64,000 bases of DNA from Streptomyces sp. SKN60 (GTDB taxonomy: Bacteria; Actinomycetota; Actinomycetes; Streptomycetales; Streptomycetaceae), in contig NZ_JAHTMW010000015.1 in NCBI RefSeq assembly GCF_026236535.1, positions 62,001 to 126,000 of the forward strand, read 5' to 3'. Made by a program: the position numbers and the translations under genes. Positions 1-8,946 of this stretch are shown in pieces. The notes under the pieces were generated by a model. That model made no database searches. It saw only the letters and a program-made list of their open reading frames with translations, and was not told the DNA's origin. Positions within the stretch are counted from its first letter, which is position 1. Each line of letters opens with the position of its first letter.

Positions 1-1065
1 CACGCCGAGGCCGAGTTCACGGCAGTCGGCGGCCCAGCGCAGCGCCTCCGCGGGGCCCGGGGCGCGCACCGAGACGACGGCCGCGTCGGGGTGCGCGGCG
101 GTGAGGCCGGCGGCGGTGAGCAGCCGGTGCAGGGTGCGGGCGACGGTGCCGGCGCGGGCCGGCAGGGCGGGCTCGGCGCCGATCAGGCGGAGGCTCGCGA
201 GGGCGCCGCCGACCGCGGCCGGGGCGAGCCCGGTGTCGAAGATGAAGGTACGGGCGGCGTTGACCAGGTGCTCGATCACCCGGGCCGGGCCGAGCACCGC
301 GCCGCCCTGGCTGCCCAGGGACTTGGACAGGGTGAGGGTCGCGACGACGTCGGGGTCGCCCGCCAGGCCGGCCTCGTGGAGGGTGCCGCGTCCGCCGTCG
401 CCGAGCACGCCGAAGCCGTGGGCGTCGTCGACGACCAGGCCCGCGCCGTGCTCGCGGCAGGCGGCGGCGAGTCCGGCGAGCGGCGCCCTGTCGCCGTCCA
501 CCGAGAACACCGCGTCGCTGACCACGAGGGCCGGGCGGCCGGGGTGCGCGGCCAGGGTCTTGGCGACCGCGTCCGGGTCGGCGTGCGGCACGACCGTGGT
601 CTCGGCCCGGGCGAGCCGGCAGCCGTCGACGATGGAGGCGTGGTTGTCGGCGTCGGAGACGATCAGGCCGTCGCGGACGGACAGCGCGGTGAGCGCCGCC
701 AGATTGGCCGCGTAGCCGGAGGAGAAGACGAGCGCGGCCTCGAAGCCGCAGAACGCGGCGAGTTCCTGTTCGAGCCGGGCGTGCAGCCGGGTCGTGCCGG
801 TGACCAGACGGGAGCCGGTGGCGCCGGCGCCCCAGCGGCGGGCGGCCTCGGCGGCGGCCTCGGTGATCTCGGGGCGGCGGGTGAGACCGAGGTAGTCGTT
901 GCTCGCCAGGTCGAGGAGTTCGGACTCGGCGGTCCGGGGCCGCAGGGTGCGCACCAGGCCGGCCGCCGCGCGCTGCCGTGCCGCCGTCTCGGTCCAGTCG
1001 AAGGCGGCCGGGCGCGGGCCCGCCCCCGCGGCGGGGTCCAGGGGGTCCTCGGCGTACGGCGGCAT
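1..1065 (-). CDS. bioF: 8-amino-7-oxononanoate synthase, C-terminus cut by window edge
   Basis: PLP-dependent condensation of a pimeloyl thioester with L-alanine, the first dedicated step of biotin ring assembly in the cytosol. The start is ATG at 1065, preceded by an AGGAC-type ribosome site; 355 codons are visible and the frame leaves the window at base 1, so roughly the last tenth of a normal 380-390 residue BioF is missing. Recognisable class II aminotransferase features: LASNDYLGL near residue 55, GSRLVTGTTRLHARLE, DDAHGFGVLG (the Asp that contacts the PLP ring) and the Schiff-base lysine in TLSKSLGSQGG. It is divergent from bioB across 142 bp, completing the set bioF/bioB-bioA-bioD. Identification is firm. 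Confidence 0.95.
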   Translation of the reverse strand, partial: MPPYAEDPLDPAAGAGPRPAAFDWTETAARQRAAAGLVRTLRPRTAESELLDLASNDYLGLTRRPEITEAAAEAARRWGAGATGSRLVTGTTRLHARLEQELAAFCGFEAALVFSSGYAANLAALTALSVRDGLIVSDADNHASIVDGCRLARAETTVVPHADPDAVAKTLAAHPGRPALVVSDAVFSVDGDRAPLAGLAAACREHGAGLVVDDAHGFGVLGDGGRGTLHEAGLAGDPDVVATLTLSKSLGSQGGAVLGPARVIEHLVNAARTFIFDTGLAPAAVGGALASLRLIGAEPALPARAGTVARTLHRLLTAAGLTAAHPDAAVVSVRAPGPAEALRWAADCRELGLGV

Positions 1066-1207
1066 GGCGGGTCCTTTTGTAGGCAGCGCACAGACCCTAA
1101 CCGGAACCGGTCGAGGTCAGGATGTGGCCATGCACACACCTCAATCGGCGTCGTTTGTTCGGATCCTCCTTGGCCAGGGGGCGGGCCGTAGGCCAGGATC
1201 AACGCTT

Positions 1208-2452
1208 ATGGACCTGCTGAACACGCTGGTGGAGAAGGGGCTGCGACGCGAGTCGCCGACCCGTGAAGAAGCGCTCGCCGTGCTGGCGACCTCCGACGAC
1301 GACCTGCTCGATGTGGTGAGCGCGGCCGGCAAGGTGCGCCGGCAGTGGTTCGGGCGACGGGTGAAGCTCAACTATCTCGTCAATCTGAAGTCCGGGCTGT
1401 GCCCCGAGGACTGCTCCTACTGTTCGCAGCGGCTCGGCTCGACGGCCGGGATCCTCAAGTACTCCTGGCTCAAGCCCGACGAGGCCTCGGCCGCGGCGGC
1501 CGCCGGTGTCGCCGGTGGCGCCAAGCGGGTCTGCCTGGTGGCGAGCGGCCGCGGCCCGACGGACCGGGACGTGGAGCGGGTCGGCAGGACCATCGAGGCG
1601 ATCAAGGAGCAGAACGAGGGCATCGAGGTCTGCGCCTGCCTCGGGCTGCTCTCCGACGGCCAGGCCGAGCGCCTGAAGGAAGCCGGCGCCGACGCGTACA
1701 ACCACAACCTCAACACCTCCGAGGGCACGTACGGCGAGATCACCAGCACCCACACCTACGCGGACCGCGTGGACACCGTACAGAAGGCGCACGGCGCGGG
1801 TCTGTCGGCCTGTTCGGGTCTGATCGCGGGCATGGGCGAGACCGACGAGGACCTGGTCGACGTGGTGTTCGCGCTGCGCGAGCTGGACTCGGACTCGGTG
1901 CCGGTCAACTTCCTCATCCCCTTCGAGGGCACCCCGCTCGCCAAGGAGTGGAACCTCACCCCGCAGCGCTGTCTGCGGATCCTCGCGATGGTGCGGTTCG
2001 TCTGCCCCGACGTGGAGGTCCGGATCGCGGGCGGCCGCGAGGTGCATCTGCGCTCCATGCAGCCGCTGGCCCTGAACATCGCCAACTCGATCTTCCTGGG
2101 CGACTATCTGACCAGCGAGGGCCAGGCCGGCCAGGCCGACCTGGACATGATCGCGGACGCCGGCTTCGAGGTGGAGGGCGCGGGCACGACCACGCTGCCC
2201 GCGCACCGGGCGGACGTCGCCGCCGCTGCGGCCGGCGCAGGCTGCGGTTCGCACGCCGAGGCGGGAGCGGGTGCGGGTGCGGGCTGCGGTTCGCACGCGG
2301 AGGCCGGGGGCGGTTGCGGGCCGTGCGGCGGGCACGCCGGGACGGACGCCCAGACCGAGGAGGCGGCCCCGGCCGACGCCTCGGGCGCGCGCACGGACCT
2401 GGTGGCGGTGCGCCGCCGCGGCGCCGGTACGGACCTCGCGCCGAATGCGTAA
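1208..2452 (+). CDS. bioB: Biotin synthase with Cys/His-rich C-terminal tail
   Basis: Radical SAM enzyme inserting sulfur into dethiobiotin. 414 aa from ATG 1208; an upstream extension is open but matches no BioB. The radical SAM motif CPEDCSYC lies near residues 62-69. The residues that ligate the auxiliary [2Fe-2S] cluster in E. coli are all retained: Cys in RVCLVASG, Cys in EVCACLG, Cys in LSACSGL and Arg in EVRIAGGRE. The catalytic domain ends near residue 330. The last 80 residues form a low-complexity tail with two CGSHAEAG repeats, 14 residues apart, then CGPCGGH, giving 4 Cys and 3 His. The tail is absent from E. coli BioB and its role is unknown. The stop overlaps the bioA start by 8 bp, so translation is probably coupled. 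Confidence 0.96.
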   Translation: MDLLNTLVEKGLRRESPTREEALAVLATSDDDLLDVVSAAGKVRRQWFGRRVKLNYLVNLKSGLCPEDCSYCSQRLGSTAGILKYSWLKPDEASAAAAAGVAGGAKRVCLVASGRGPTDRDVERVGRTIEAIKEQNEGIEVCACLGLLSDGQAERLKEAGADAYNHNLNTSEGTYGEITSTHTYADRVDTVQKAHGAGLSACSGLIAGMGETDEDLVDVVFALRELDSDSVPVNFLIPFEGTPLAKEWNLTPQRCLRILAMVRFVCPDVEVRIAGGREVHLRSMQPLALNIANSIFLGDYLTSEGQAGQADLDMIADAGFEVEGAGTTTLPAHRADVAAAAAGAGCGSHAEAGAGAGAGCGSHAEAGGGCGPCGGHAGTDAQTEEAAPADASGARTDLVAVRRRGAGTDLAPNA

Positions 2453-3734
2453 CACCCGTACCACCGAACTCCTCGCCCTGGACCGGGCGCACGTCTGGCA
2501 CCCGTACGGCCCGATGCCCGGCCGTACGGAACCGCTGGTCGTCGCGTCCGCGTCCGGGGTGAGGCTCCGGCTCGCCGAACCCGCCGAGGGGCACGCCGAG
2601 TTGGTGGACGGCATGTCCTCCTGGTGGTCGGCCGTGCACGGCTACAACCACCCGGTGCTCAACGAGGCCGCGCGCGGCCAGTTGGACCGGATGAGCCATG
2701 TCATGTTCGGCGGGCTCACCCACGAGCCGGCCGTGCGGCTCGCCGCGCGCCTGGTGGAGATCACCCCGGAGCCGCTGCGGCACGTCTTCCTCAGCGACTC
2801 CGGTTCGGTGGCGGTCGAGGTCGCCGCGAAGATGTGCCTGCAGTACTGGCGCTCGCTCGGCCGGCCCGCCAAGCGGCGGCTGCTGACCTGGCGGGGCGGC
2901 TACCACGGCGACACCTGGCAGCCGATGTCCGTCTGCGACCCCGAGGGCGGCATGCACGAGCTCTGGTCGGGGGTGCTCCAGAAGCAGGTCTTCGTAGACG
3001 CGCCGCCGGCGGAGTACGAGGAGTCGTACGCCGAGCGGCTGCGCGAGGCGATCGGGCGGCACGCCGACGAGCTGGCCGCGGTGATCGTGGAGCCGGTGGT
3101 GCAGGGCGCGGGCGGCATGCGCTTCCACAGCCCGGAGTACCTGCGGGTGCTGCGGGAGGCCTGCGACGCGCACGACGTGCTCCTCGTCTTCGACGAGATC
3201 GCCACCGGCTTCGGGCGCACCGGCGCGCTGTTCGCCGCCGACCACGCCGGGGTCTCCCCCGATGTGATGTGTCTCGGCAAGGCGCTGACCGGCGGCTATC
3301 TGTCGATGGCGGCGACGCTCTGCACGAGCCGGGTCGCCGACGGCATCTCGCGCGGCGAGGTCCCGGTGCTCGCGCACGGCCCGACCTTCATGGGCAACCC
3401 GCTGGCCTCCGCCGTGGCCCTGGCCTCGGTGGACCTGCTCCTCGGCCAGGACTGGCAGGTCGAGGTCAAGCGGATCGAGTCGGGTCTCCGCGAGGGCCTC
3501 GCCGAGGCCGCCGCGCTTCCCGGCGTCCGGGACGTGCGGGTGCTCGGCGCGATCGGCGTGGTCCAGCTCGACCACGACGTCGACATGCCCGCCGCCACCC
3601 GGGCGGCGGTCCGTGAGGGCGTGTGGCTGCGCCCGTTCCGCGACCTGATCTACACGATGCCGCCCTTCGTGACGGGCGACGAGGACGTGGCCCGGATCTG
3701 CGCGGCGGTCCGGGCGGCGGCCGCGGCGGGATAG
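2445..3734 (+). CDS. bioA: Adenosylmethionine--8-amino-7-oxononanoate transaminase
   Basis: PLP aminotransferase converting KAPA to DAPA with SAM as amino donor. The ATG at 2445 sits inside the end of bioB and gives 429 aa, the usual BioA length. N-terminal HVWHPYGPM and DGMSSWWSAVHGYNHP are BioA signatures. DEIATGFGRTG holds the PLP-ring Asp, and CLGKALTGGYLSMAAT holds the Schiff-base Lys near residue 279. HGPTFMGNPLA is the class III signature that follows. It is the second gene of bioBAD, 49 bp before bioD. No truncation or frameshift is visible. Confidence 0.96.
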   Translation: MRNTRTTELLALDRAHVWHPYGPMPGRTEPLVVASASGVRLRLAEPAEGHAELVDGMSSWWSAVHGYNHPVLNEAARGQLDRMSHVMFGGLTHEPAVRLAARLVEITPEPLRHVFLSDSGSVAVEVAAKMCLQYWRSLGRPAKRRLLTWRGGYHGDTWQPMSVCDPEGGMHELWSGVLQKQVFVDAPPAEYEESYAERLREAIGRHADELAAVIVEPVVQGAGGMRFHSPEYLRVLREACDAHDVLLVFDEIATGFGRTGALFAADHAGVSPDVMCLGKALTGGYLSMAATLCTSRVADGISRGEVPVLAHGPTFMGNPLASAVALASVDLLLGQDWQVEVKRIESGLREGLAEAAALPGVRDVRVLGAIGVVQLDHDVDMPAATRAAVREGVWLRPFRDLIYTMPPFVTGDEDVARICAAVRAAAAAG

Positions 3735-3783
3735 GACCCGCCCCTCAGCTCGGGTACGTACAACCAGGAAAGGCTCCACCCCC

Positions 3784-4500
3784 ATGACCGTCATCGTCGT
3801 CACCGGCACCGGCACCGAGATCGGCAAGACGATCGTCACCGCCGCGCTCGCCGCGGTGGCCACCGCCGACGGGCGTTCCGTCGCCGTGCTCAAGCCCGCT
3901 CAGACCGGCGTCGCGCCGGGCGAGGCGGGGGACGCGGACGAGGTCGTACGGCTCTCGGGCGCGGTGACAGGGGTGGAACTGGCCCGGTTCCCGGAGCCGT
4001 TGGCGCCGGGGACCGCGGCCCGGCGGGCCGGGATGGCACCGGTGCGCCCGGACGAGGTCGCTGCGGTGGCCCGGAAGCTGGCGGAGGAGCACGACCTGGT
4101 GCTGGTCGAGGGCGCGGGTGGACTGCTCGTGCGCTTCGACGAGGAGGGCGGCACGCTCGCGGACGCGGCGGGGCTGCTCGGCGCGCCGGTGCTCGTGGTG
4201 GCGCCGGCCGGGCTCGGCACGCTCAACTCGACGGCCCTGACGGCGGAGGCGCTGCGGGCCCGCGGCATCCCGCAGCTGGGCGTGGTGGTCGGCAGCTGGC
4301 CGGCCGACCCGGACCTGGCGGCCCGGTGCAACCTCGCGGACCTGCCGGAGGCCGCGGGTGCACCACTCCTCGGCGCGGTCCCGTCGGGCGCGGGCGCGCT
4401 GTCCCCGGAGGCCTTCCGGGCGGCGGCGGCCGGCTGGCTGGCGCCCGTGCTGGGCGGCACCTGGACCGCGGCGGAGTTCGCGGCGACGGCGCGGCCCTGA
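3784..4500 (+). CDS. bioD: Dethiobiotin synthetase
   Basis: ATP-dependent carboxylation and ring closure of DAPA to dethiobiotin. 238 aa from ATG 3784, with an AGGAAAGG ribosome site about 10 bp upstream. The P-loop GTGTEIGKT is at residues 8-16. LKPAQTGV corresponds to the substrate-binding KPV/QTG segment, and VEGAGGLLVRF is the family EGAGG motif. NSTALTAEALRARG continues the fold. It is slightly longer than E. coli BioD (225 aa). It is the last gene of the bioBAD run; the next frame starts 19 bp later but is unrelated to biotin. Confidence 0.95.
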   Translation: MTVIVVTGTGTEIGKTIVTAALAAVATADGRSVAVLKPAQTGVAPGEAGDADEVVRLSGAVTGVELARFPEPLAPGTAARRAGMAPVRPDEVAAVARKLAEEHDLVLVEGAGGLLVRFDEEGGTLADAAGLLGAPVLVVAPAGLGTLNSTALTAEALRARGIPQLGVVVGSWPADPDLAARCNLADLPEAAGAPLLGAVPSGAGALSPEAFRAAAAGWLAPVLGGTWTAAEFAATARP

Positions 4501-4519
4501 CCTCCTTACCCTGGGCGGC

Positions 4520-4867
4520 ATGCGACGCGCCCGTGTTCAGGAAATCGTCTTCGACTGCGCCGCTCCGGCCGCCCTCGTGCGGTTCTGGGCGGCGCTCCTC
4601 GGCGGGGCTCCGGTCGACCGGAGCCCCGACTGGTCGTACGTCGACCCGCCCGGGTTCGTACGGATCGCCTTCCAGCGGGTGCCGGAGGGCAAGGCGGTGA
4701 AGAACCGCCTCCATCTGGACGTCGAGGTGGACGATCCGGCCGCTGCGGCCGATGAGGCGCTGGCGCTCGGGGCGCGCCGCTCCGGCGGGATCGTGACCGA
4801 CGAGCAGGGCTCGTTCCAGGTGATGCACGACCCGGAGGGCAACGAGTTCTGCTTCGTGACGGGGTAG
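4520..4867 (+). CDS. VOC (glyoxalase-like) family protein
   Basis: 115 aa single-domain protein. It begins QEIVFDCAAPAALVRFWAALLG, shows the internal LHLDVEVDDP strand and ends with MHDPEGNEFCFV, the typical close of glyoxalase-like (PF18029-type) VOC domains in actinobacteria. Substrate cannot be inferred. A -10-like TACCCT ends 7 bp before the ATG with no Shine-Dalgarno, so the message may be leaderless and separate from bioD. The 66-bp gap to the next gene is ordinary. Confidence 0.8.
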   Translation: MRRARVQEIVFDCAAPAALVRFWAALLGGAPVDRSPDWSYVDPPGFVRIAFQRVPEGKAVKNRLHLDVEVDDPAAAADEALALGARRSGGIVTDEQGSFQVMHDPEGNEFCFVTG

Positions 4868-4932
4868 GTGCACCGGGGTAGGTTCGGTGACGGCCCGCGC
4901 CGCCGAGAGGCCGTCAACGAGGGGATTCCGCC

Positions 4933-5805
4933 GTGCAGTTGCCGTTCCGCTTCGCCGTCAACATGCTCACCCCCGGCTCCGCCGACGAGTGGCGGACCCG
5001 CTGCCGCCGGGCGGAGGAGCTCGGCTACGACCTGATCCTGGTGGCCGACCACCTGGGCATGCCCGCGCCGTTCCCGTCCCTGGTGGCGGCCGCCGCGGCG
5101 ACCGCCCGGCCGCGGCTCGGCACCTTCGTCCTGAACGCGGCCTTCTGGAACCCGGTCCTCCTCGCCCGCGAGGTGACGACCACGGCCGCGCTCACCGGCG
5201 GCCGGCTCGAACTCGGGCTGGGCACCGGCTACGTACCGGCCGACCACGAGCGCGCGGGCATCCCGTTCCTGCCGCCGCGCGAGCGGGTGGACCATCTGAC
5301 CCGGGTGGTCGAGGAGCTGGCGGGGGCGCTCGCAGGCGCCGAGGGGACGCCTCGGGTCGGTCTGACCATCGGCGGCAACGGCGACCGGGTGCTGCGGCTG
5401 GCGGCCCGGCACGCCGATGTGATGGCCTTCTCCGGCGGCCGCTTCGACGGCGACGCGCCGACGGTGCTGACCGCCGGGGAGCTGGCGGAGCCGGTCGAGG
5501 CCTTCGCGGGCTTCGAGAAGGAGGCGGGCCGCCCGGTGCCGGCCGAGCGCAATCTGCTGATCCAGCGGGTGCTCGTGACGGAGGACCGGGCCGCGGCGGC
5601 GGCCGGGTTCGCGACGGTCGTGCCGTACCTCACCGAGGAGCAGGTCCTGGAGCTGCCGATCGTGCTGATCGGCACCGTGCGGGAGATCGTGGACCGGCTG
5701 CACGCGCTGCGCGAGCGCTACGGCTTCTCGTACTTCACGGTGCTCGACGGGGCGATGGAGGCCTTCGGCCCGGTGCTCGCGGAGCTGCGCGGGACTACGG
5801 ACTGA
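4933..5805 (+). CDS. LLM-class F420-dependent oxidoreductase (MSMEG_2516-like)
   Basis: 290 aa TIM-barrel protein of the bacterial luciferase-like family, likely using F420H2 rather than FMNH2 as in most actinobacterial members. GTG start with GAGGGGA 6 bp upstream. The N-terminus LPFRFAVNMLTPGSADEW, then LVADHLGMPAPFP, VLNAAFWNPVLLAREV and LELGLGTGYV match the subfamily I know as TIGR03621 (from memory). The C-terminus FSYFTVLDGAMEAFGPV is complete. Substrate unknown; no operon partner is evident. The GNAT gene follows after 60 bp. Confidence 0.8.
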   Translation: MQLPFRFAVNMLTPGSADEWRTRCRRAEELGYDLILVADHLGMPAPFPSLVAAAAATARPRLGTFVLNAAFWNPVLLAREVTTTAALTGGRLELGLGTGYVPADHERAGIPFLPPRERVDHLTRVVEELAGALAGAEGTPRVGLTIGGNGDRVLRLAARHADVMAFSGGRFDGDAPTVLTAGELAEPVEAFAGFEKEAGRPVPAERNLLIQRVLVTEDRAAAAAGFATVVPYLTEEQVLELPIVLIGTVREIVDRLHALRERYGFSYFTVLDGAMEAFGPVLAELRGTTD

Positions 5806-5865
5806 GCGGACCACGGACCGAAACGCGGTCGACGGCGCGCGGCGGCCGGTGGTGGGATGGCGGTC

Positions 5866-6294
5866 ATGGACGATCTTCGGATACGGGCCGCGGTCGCGGC
5901 CGACATCGACGCCGTGCTCGCCTTCTGGCGGGCCGCGGCCGAGGGCACCAGCATCAGCGACGACCCGGCCGGCGTGACCCGGCTCGTCGAGCGCGACCCG
6001 GAGGCCCTGCTGCTCGCCGAGCGCGCGGACGGCGAGCTGGTCGGCACGGTGATCGCCGGCTTCGACGGCTGGCGCTGTCACCTCTACCGGCTCGCCGTCC
6101 ACCCCGAGCACCGGCGGCGCGGGATCGGGGGCGCGCTGCTGCGCGCGGCGGAGGAGCGCTTCGTACGGCTGGGCGGGCGGCGGGCGGACGCGATGGTGCT
6201 CGACCGGAACGAGCTGGGGCGGGCCGCGTGGCGGGCGGCGGAGTACGGCCCGGAGGAGCAGTGGACGCGCTGGGTGAAGCCGCTGCCGGCCTGA
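5866..6294 (+). CDS. GNAT family N-acetyltransferase
   Basis: 142 aa. MDDLRIRAAVAADIDAVLAFW is a standard GNAT opening. The acetyl-CoA pyrophosphate loop is in LAVHPEHRRRGIGGALL (Q/RxxGxG/A), about residues 78-94. The C-terminal AAWRAAEYGPEEQWTRWVK is typical of single-domain acetyltransferases related to RimI. ATG 5857 is also in frame (three residues more); 5866 is preferred because the GGTGGG stretch lies 8-9 bp upstream. Substrate unknown. Confidence 0.8.
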   Translation: MDDLRIRAAVAADIDAVLAFWRAAAEGTSISDDPAGVTRLVERDPEALLLAERADGELVGTVIAGFDGWRCHLYRLAVHPEHRRRGIGGALLRAAEERFVRLGGRRADAMVLDRNELGRAAWRAAEYGPEEQWTRWVKPLPA

Positions 6295-6524
6295 GCGGCC
6301 GTACCCCCCTTTGCCGGTCCTTTACCATGGGTGTCCGTAACCGATCCTTCGTACCCGATCATCCGGTCATCCGACCGCAGGAATCGTCAGACTGAAAGGT
6401 GTGAGCGTCCGCCCATGGGCGAGCCTCCCAGTAGCCGTTCCCCGTTCCGCCCCCGCGCCCGACACCGCGCGGTCCTCCCCTCCCTGACTGATCATGGGAC
6501 TCACCCGGGGACGGAGGTGAACCG

Positions 6525-7865
6525 ATGACCGAGGTACTGCTGCTCCTGGTGGCGCTGCTGCTCGCCGTCGCCTGTGGCGCGTTCGTGGCGGCGGAGTTCT
6601 CGCTGACGACCGTCGAGCGGGGCGAGCTCGAAGCCGCCGCGGAGCGCGGCGAGCGCGGCGCGGCCGGCGCCCTGAAGGCGGTCCGGTCGCTCACCTTCCA
6701 GCTCTCCGGCGCCCAGCTCGGCATCACCGTGACCAATCTGGTCGTCGGCATGCTCTCCGAGCCGTCGATCTCGAAGCTGATCGAGGGCCCGGTGGAGGCG
6801 CTCGGCCTGTCCCCCGAGGTCGCCTCCTCGGTGGCCCTGGTCATCGGCACCGGCCTCTCGACCGTGGTCCTGATGGTGATCGGCGAGCTGGTCCCCAAGA
6901 ACTGGGCGATCTCCTCGCCGCTGGCCGTCGCCAAGGTCGTCGGGACCCCGCAGCGGTACTTCACCGCCGCCTTCAAGCCGCTGATCAGCCATCTGAACAA
7001 CTCGGCCAACCGCATCCTGCGCCGGCTCGGCCTGGAGCCCACCGAGGAGCTGGCCTCCGCCCGCTCCCCGAAGGAGCTGGTGGCCCTGGCCCGGCACTCG
7101 GCGAAGGAGGGCGCCCTGGAGGCGGACACCGCCGAGCTGTTCGTGCGCACCCTGAACCTGGCCGAGCTGACCGCGGAGAACGTGATGACCCCGCGCGTCC
7201 AGGTCACCGCCCTGGACGTGCAGGCCACCGCCGAGGACGTGCTCAACGCGACCCGCGCGACCGGTCTGAGCCGCTTCCCCGTCTACCGCGGCAATCTCGA
7301 CTCGGTCGTCGGCATCGCGCACGTCAAGGACGTGCTCGCGATACCGGCCGACGCGCGGCCGCGCCGCTCGGTCGGCGACATCGTGCGCGAGCCGCTGCTC
7401 GTGCCGGAGAGCCTGACCGTGGACCGGCTGCTCGACCGCCTGTCCGGAAAGCAGACCATGGCCGTCGTCATCGACGAGTACGGCGGCACGGCAGGCGTCG
7501 CGACCCTGGAGGACATCGTCGAGGAGGTCGTCGGCGAGGTCCGCGACGAGCACGACCCGCACGAGACGCCCGACCTGGCGCCGGCGGGCGAGGACACCGA
7601 CGGTCGCGCGCTGTGGTCGGCGGACGGCGCCGCCCGCACCGACCAGCTGGCGTCGATCGGCCTGAGGGTGCCGGAGGGCCCGTACGAGACCCTGGCGGGC
7701 GTGCTCGCCACCGTGCTCGGCCGGATCCCGGCCAACGGCGACAGCGTGGAGCTGGCCGGCTGGCGGCTCGACGTGGTGGACGCCTCCGGGCGCCGGGCGG
7801 CTCGCGTGCTGCTGCACGCCCCGCTCCCGCACTCCGGTGACACGGACGGGGAGGCCGGCCGATGA
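6525..7865 (+). CDS. CNNM/CorC-type membrane protein with CBS pair (full length)
   Basis: 446 aa membrane protein of the hemolysin C/CorC family, thought to act in Mg2+ or other divalent-cation homeostasis. A DUF21/CNNM transmembrane region covers residues 1-180 (AAEFSLTTVERGELE; AQLGITVTNLVVGML; VLMVIGELVPKNWAI). Two CBS motifs follow, with FPVYRGNLDSVVGIAHVKD and MAVVIDEYGGTAGVATLEDI. A CorC_HlyC domain sits at about 350-435. A strong ribosome site GGAGGTGA lies just before the ATG. The stop overlaps the next paralogue by 4 bp (ATGA). The 230-bp upstream leader has no recognisable gene or riboswitch; it contains a 10-bp palindrome GCCCATGGGC. Confidence 0.88.
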   Translation: MTEVLLLLVALLLAVACGAFVAAEFSLTTVERGELEAAAERGERGAAGALKAVRSLTFQLSGAQLGITVTNLVVGMLSEPSISKLIEGPVEALGLSPEVASSVALVIGTGLSTVVLMVIGELVPKNWAISSPLAVAKVVGTPQRYFTAAFKPLISHLNNSANRILRRLGLEPTEELASARSPKELVALARHSAKEGALEADTAELFVRTLNLAELTAENVMTPRVQVTALDVQATAEDVLNATRATGLSRFPVYRGNLDSVVGIAHVKDVLAIPADARPRRSVGDIVREPLLVPESLTVDRLLDRLSGKQTMAVVIDEYGGTAGVATLEDIVEEVVGEVRDEHDPHETPDLAPAGEDTDGRALWSADGAARTDQLASIGLRVPEGPYETLAGVLATVLGRIPANGDSVELAGWRLDVVDASGRRAARVLLHAPLPHSGDTDGEAGR

Positions 7866-8881
7866 TCGCGGTCCAGTTGCTGATCGGCCTGGCGACCCTG
7901 GTCGTCAACGCCTTCTTCGTGGGCGCCGAGTTCGCCCTGATCTCGGTCCGCCGCAGCCAGATCGAGCCGCTCGCGGAGTCCGGCGACCGCCGGGCGCGCA
8001 GCGTCGTCTGGGGCCTGGAGCACGTCTCCGCGCTGCTCGCGGCGGCCCAGCTCGGCATCACCCTGTGCACCCTGGTGCTCGGCATCGTGGCCGAGCCGGC
8101 CATCGCGAGCATGCTGGAGCCGCTGTTCGACGCGGTCGGTGTGCCGCACGGCCTGGTGCACCCGATCTCGTTCGTGATCGCGCTGGCCCTCGCCACGTAT
8201 CTGCACATGCTGCTCGGCGAGATGGTCCCGAAGAACATCGCGCTCGCCGAGCCGACCCGCTCGGCGCTGCTGCTCGGTCCGCCGCTCGTGACCCTGGCGC
8301 GGGCCCTGAAGCCGGTGATCTTCGCGATCAACGCCTTCGCCAACGGGATCCTGAAGCTGCTGCGGGTGGACGCCAAGGGCGAGGTCGCGGCGACCTTCTC
8401 GGACGACGAGCTGGCCCGGATGGTCACCGACGCCGGGGACGCGGGGCTGCTCGACGACCGGGCGGCCGAGCGGCTGCACGACGCCCTGGAGCTGGGCCGG
8501 CGCCCGGTGCGGGATGTCGTGATGCCGCTGGAGAAGGTCGTGTACGCGGAGACGGACACCACCCCCGAGCAGCTGGAGGCGCTCTCCGCGCGGACCGGTT
8601 TCTCGCGCTTCCCGGTGGTCGACGAGGGCCGCCGGATCCTGGGCTACCTCCATGTGAAGGACGCCCTGGACGTCACCCCGCGCGATCTGCGGTTCCCGGT
8701 GACGGCGCTGCGGCCGATCGCCCGGGTGCGGGCGGCGACGCCGATGGACGACGTGCTGACCGCGATGCGGCGCAGCCGGACCCATCTGGCGGCGGTCATC
8801 GACGAGGACGGCAAGCTGGCCGGCCTGGTGACGATGGAGGACGTGCTGCGCGAGCTGGTGGGCCGGCCGGCGGGCTCGTAA
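7862..8881 (+). CDS. CNNM/CBS membrane protein lacking the CorC_HlyC domain
   Basis: 339 aa paralogue of the preceding gene, translationally coupled through ATGA. The same DUF21 membrane region is present (NAFFVGAEFALISVRRSQIE; AAQLGITLCTLVLG; HMLLGEMVPKNIALAEP), followed by a CBS pair (RDVVMPLEKVVYAE; FPVVDEGRRILGYLHVKDAL; LAAVIDEDGKLAGLVTMEDV). The protein ends directly after the second CBS motif, so the C-terminal transporter-associated domain of its partner is missing. The pair may form a hetero-oligomer with one regulatory tail; that is inference. A perfect-stem hairpin follows. Confidence 0.86.
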   Translation: MIAVQLLIGLATLVVNAFFVGAEFALISVRRSQIEPLAESGDRRARSVVWGLEHVSALLAAAQLGITLCTLVLGIVAEPAIASMLEPLFDAVGVPHGLVHPISFVIALALATYLHMLLGEMVPKNIALAEPTRSALLLGPPLVTLARALKPVIFAINAFANGILKLLRVDAKGEVAATFSDDELARMVTDAGDAGLLDDRAAERLHDALELGRRPVRDVVMPLEKVVYAETDTTPEQLEALSARTGFSRFPVVDEGRRILGYLHVKDALDVTPRDLRFPVTALRPIARVRAATPMDDVLTAMRRSRTHLAAVIDEDGKLAGLVTMEDVLRELVGRPAGS

Positions 8882-8899
8882 CGCCGTACGGCGGACACG

Positions 8900-8939
8900 C
8901 GAAGGGCCCCCGGGACCGCGACGGTCCGGGGGCCCTTCG
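8900..8939. terminator. Bidirectional hairpin between convergent genes
   Basis: An 18-nt left arm (8900-8917) pairs with a 17-nt right arm (8923-8939) with one bulged G and a 5-nt loop. It lies between the stops of the CNNM pair (plus) and the MDMPI gene (minus), so it can end transcription from both sides. No U-tract, as usual in Streptomyces. Confidence 0.85.
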
Positions 8940-8946
8940 GTGTGCC

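Noticed and set aside
1123..1136. TGTG-N6-CACA inverted repeat between bioF and bioB
   Set aside because: Short arms only; it does not resemble BioQ- or BirA-type operators, so I do not call a biotin regulator site.
6331..6528. 65-codon open frame ending in ATGA overlap with the first CNNM gene
   Set aside because: Arg/Pro-rich, no ribosome site and no family; more likely an untranslated leader. I also looked for an M-box-type Mg2+ riboswitch here and could not recognise one.
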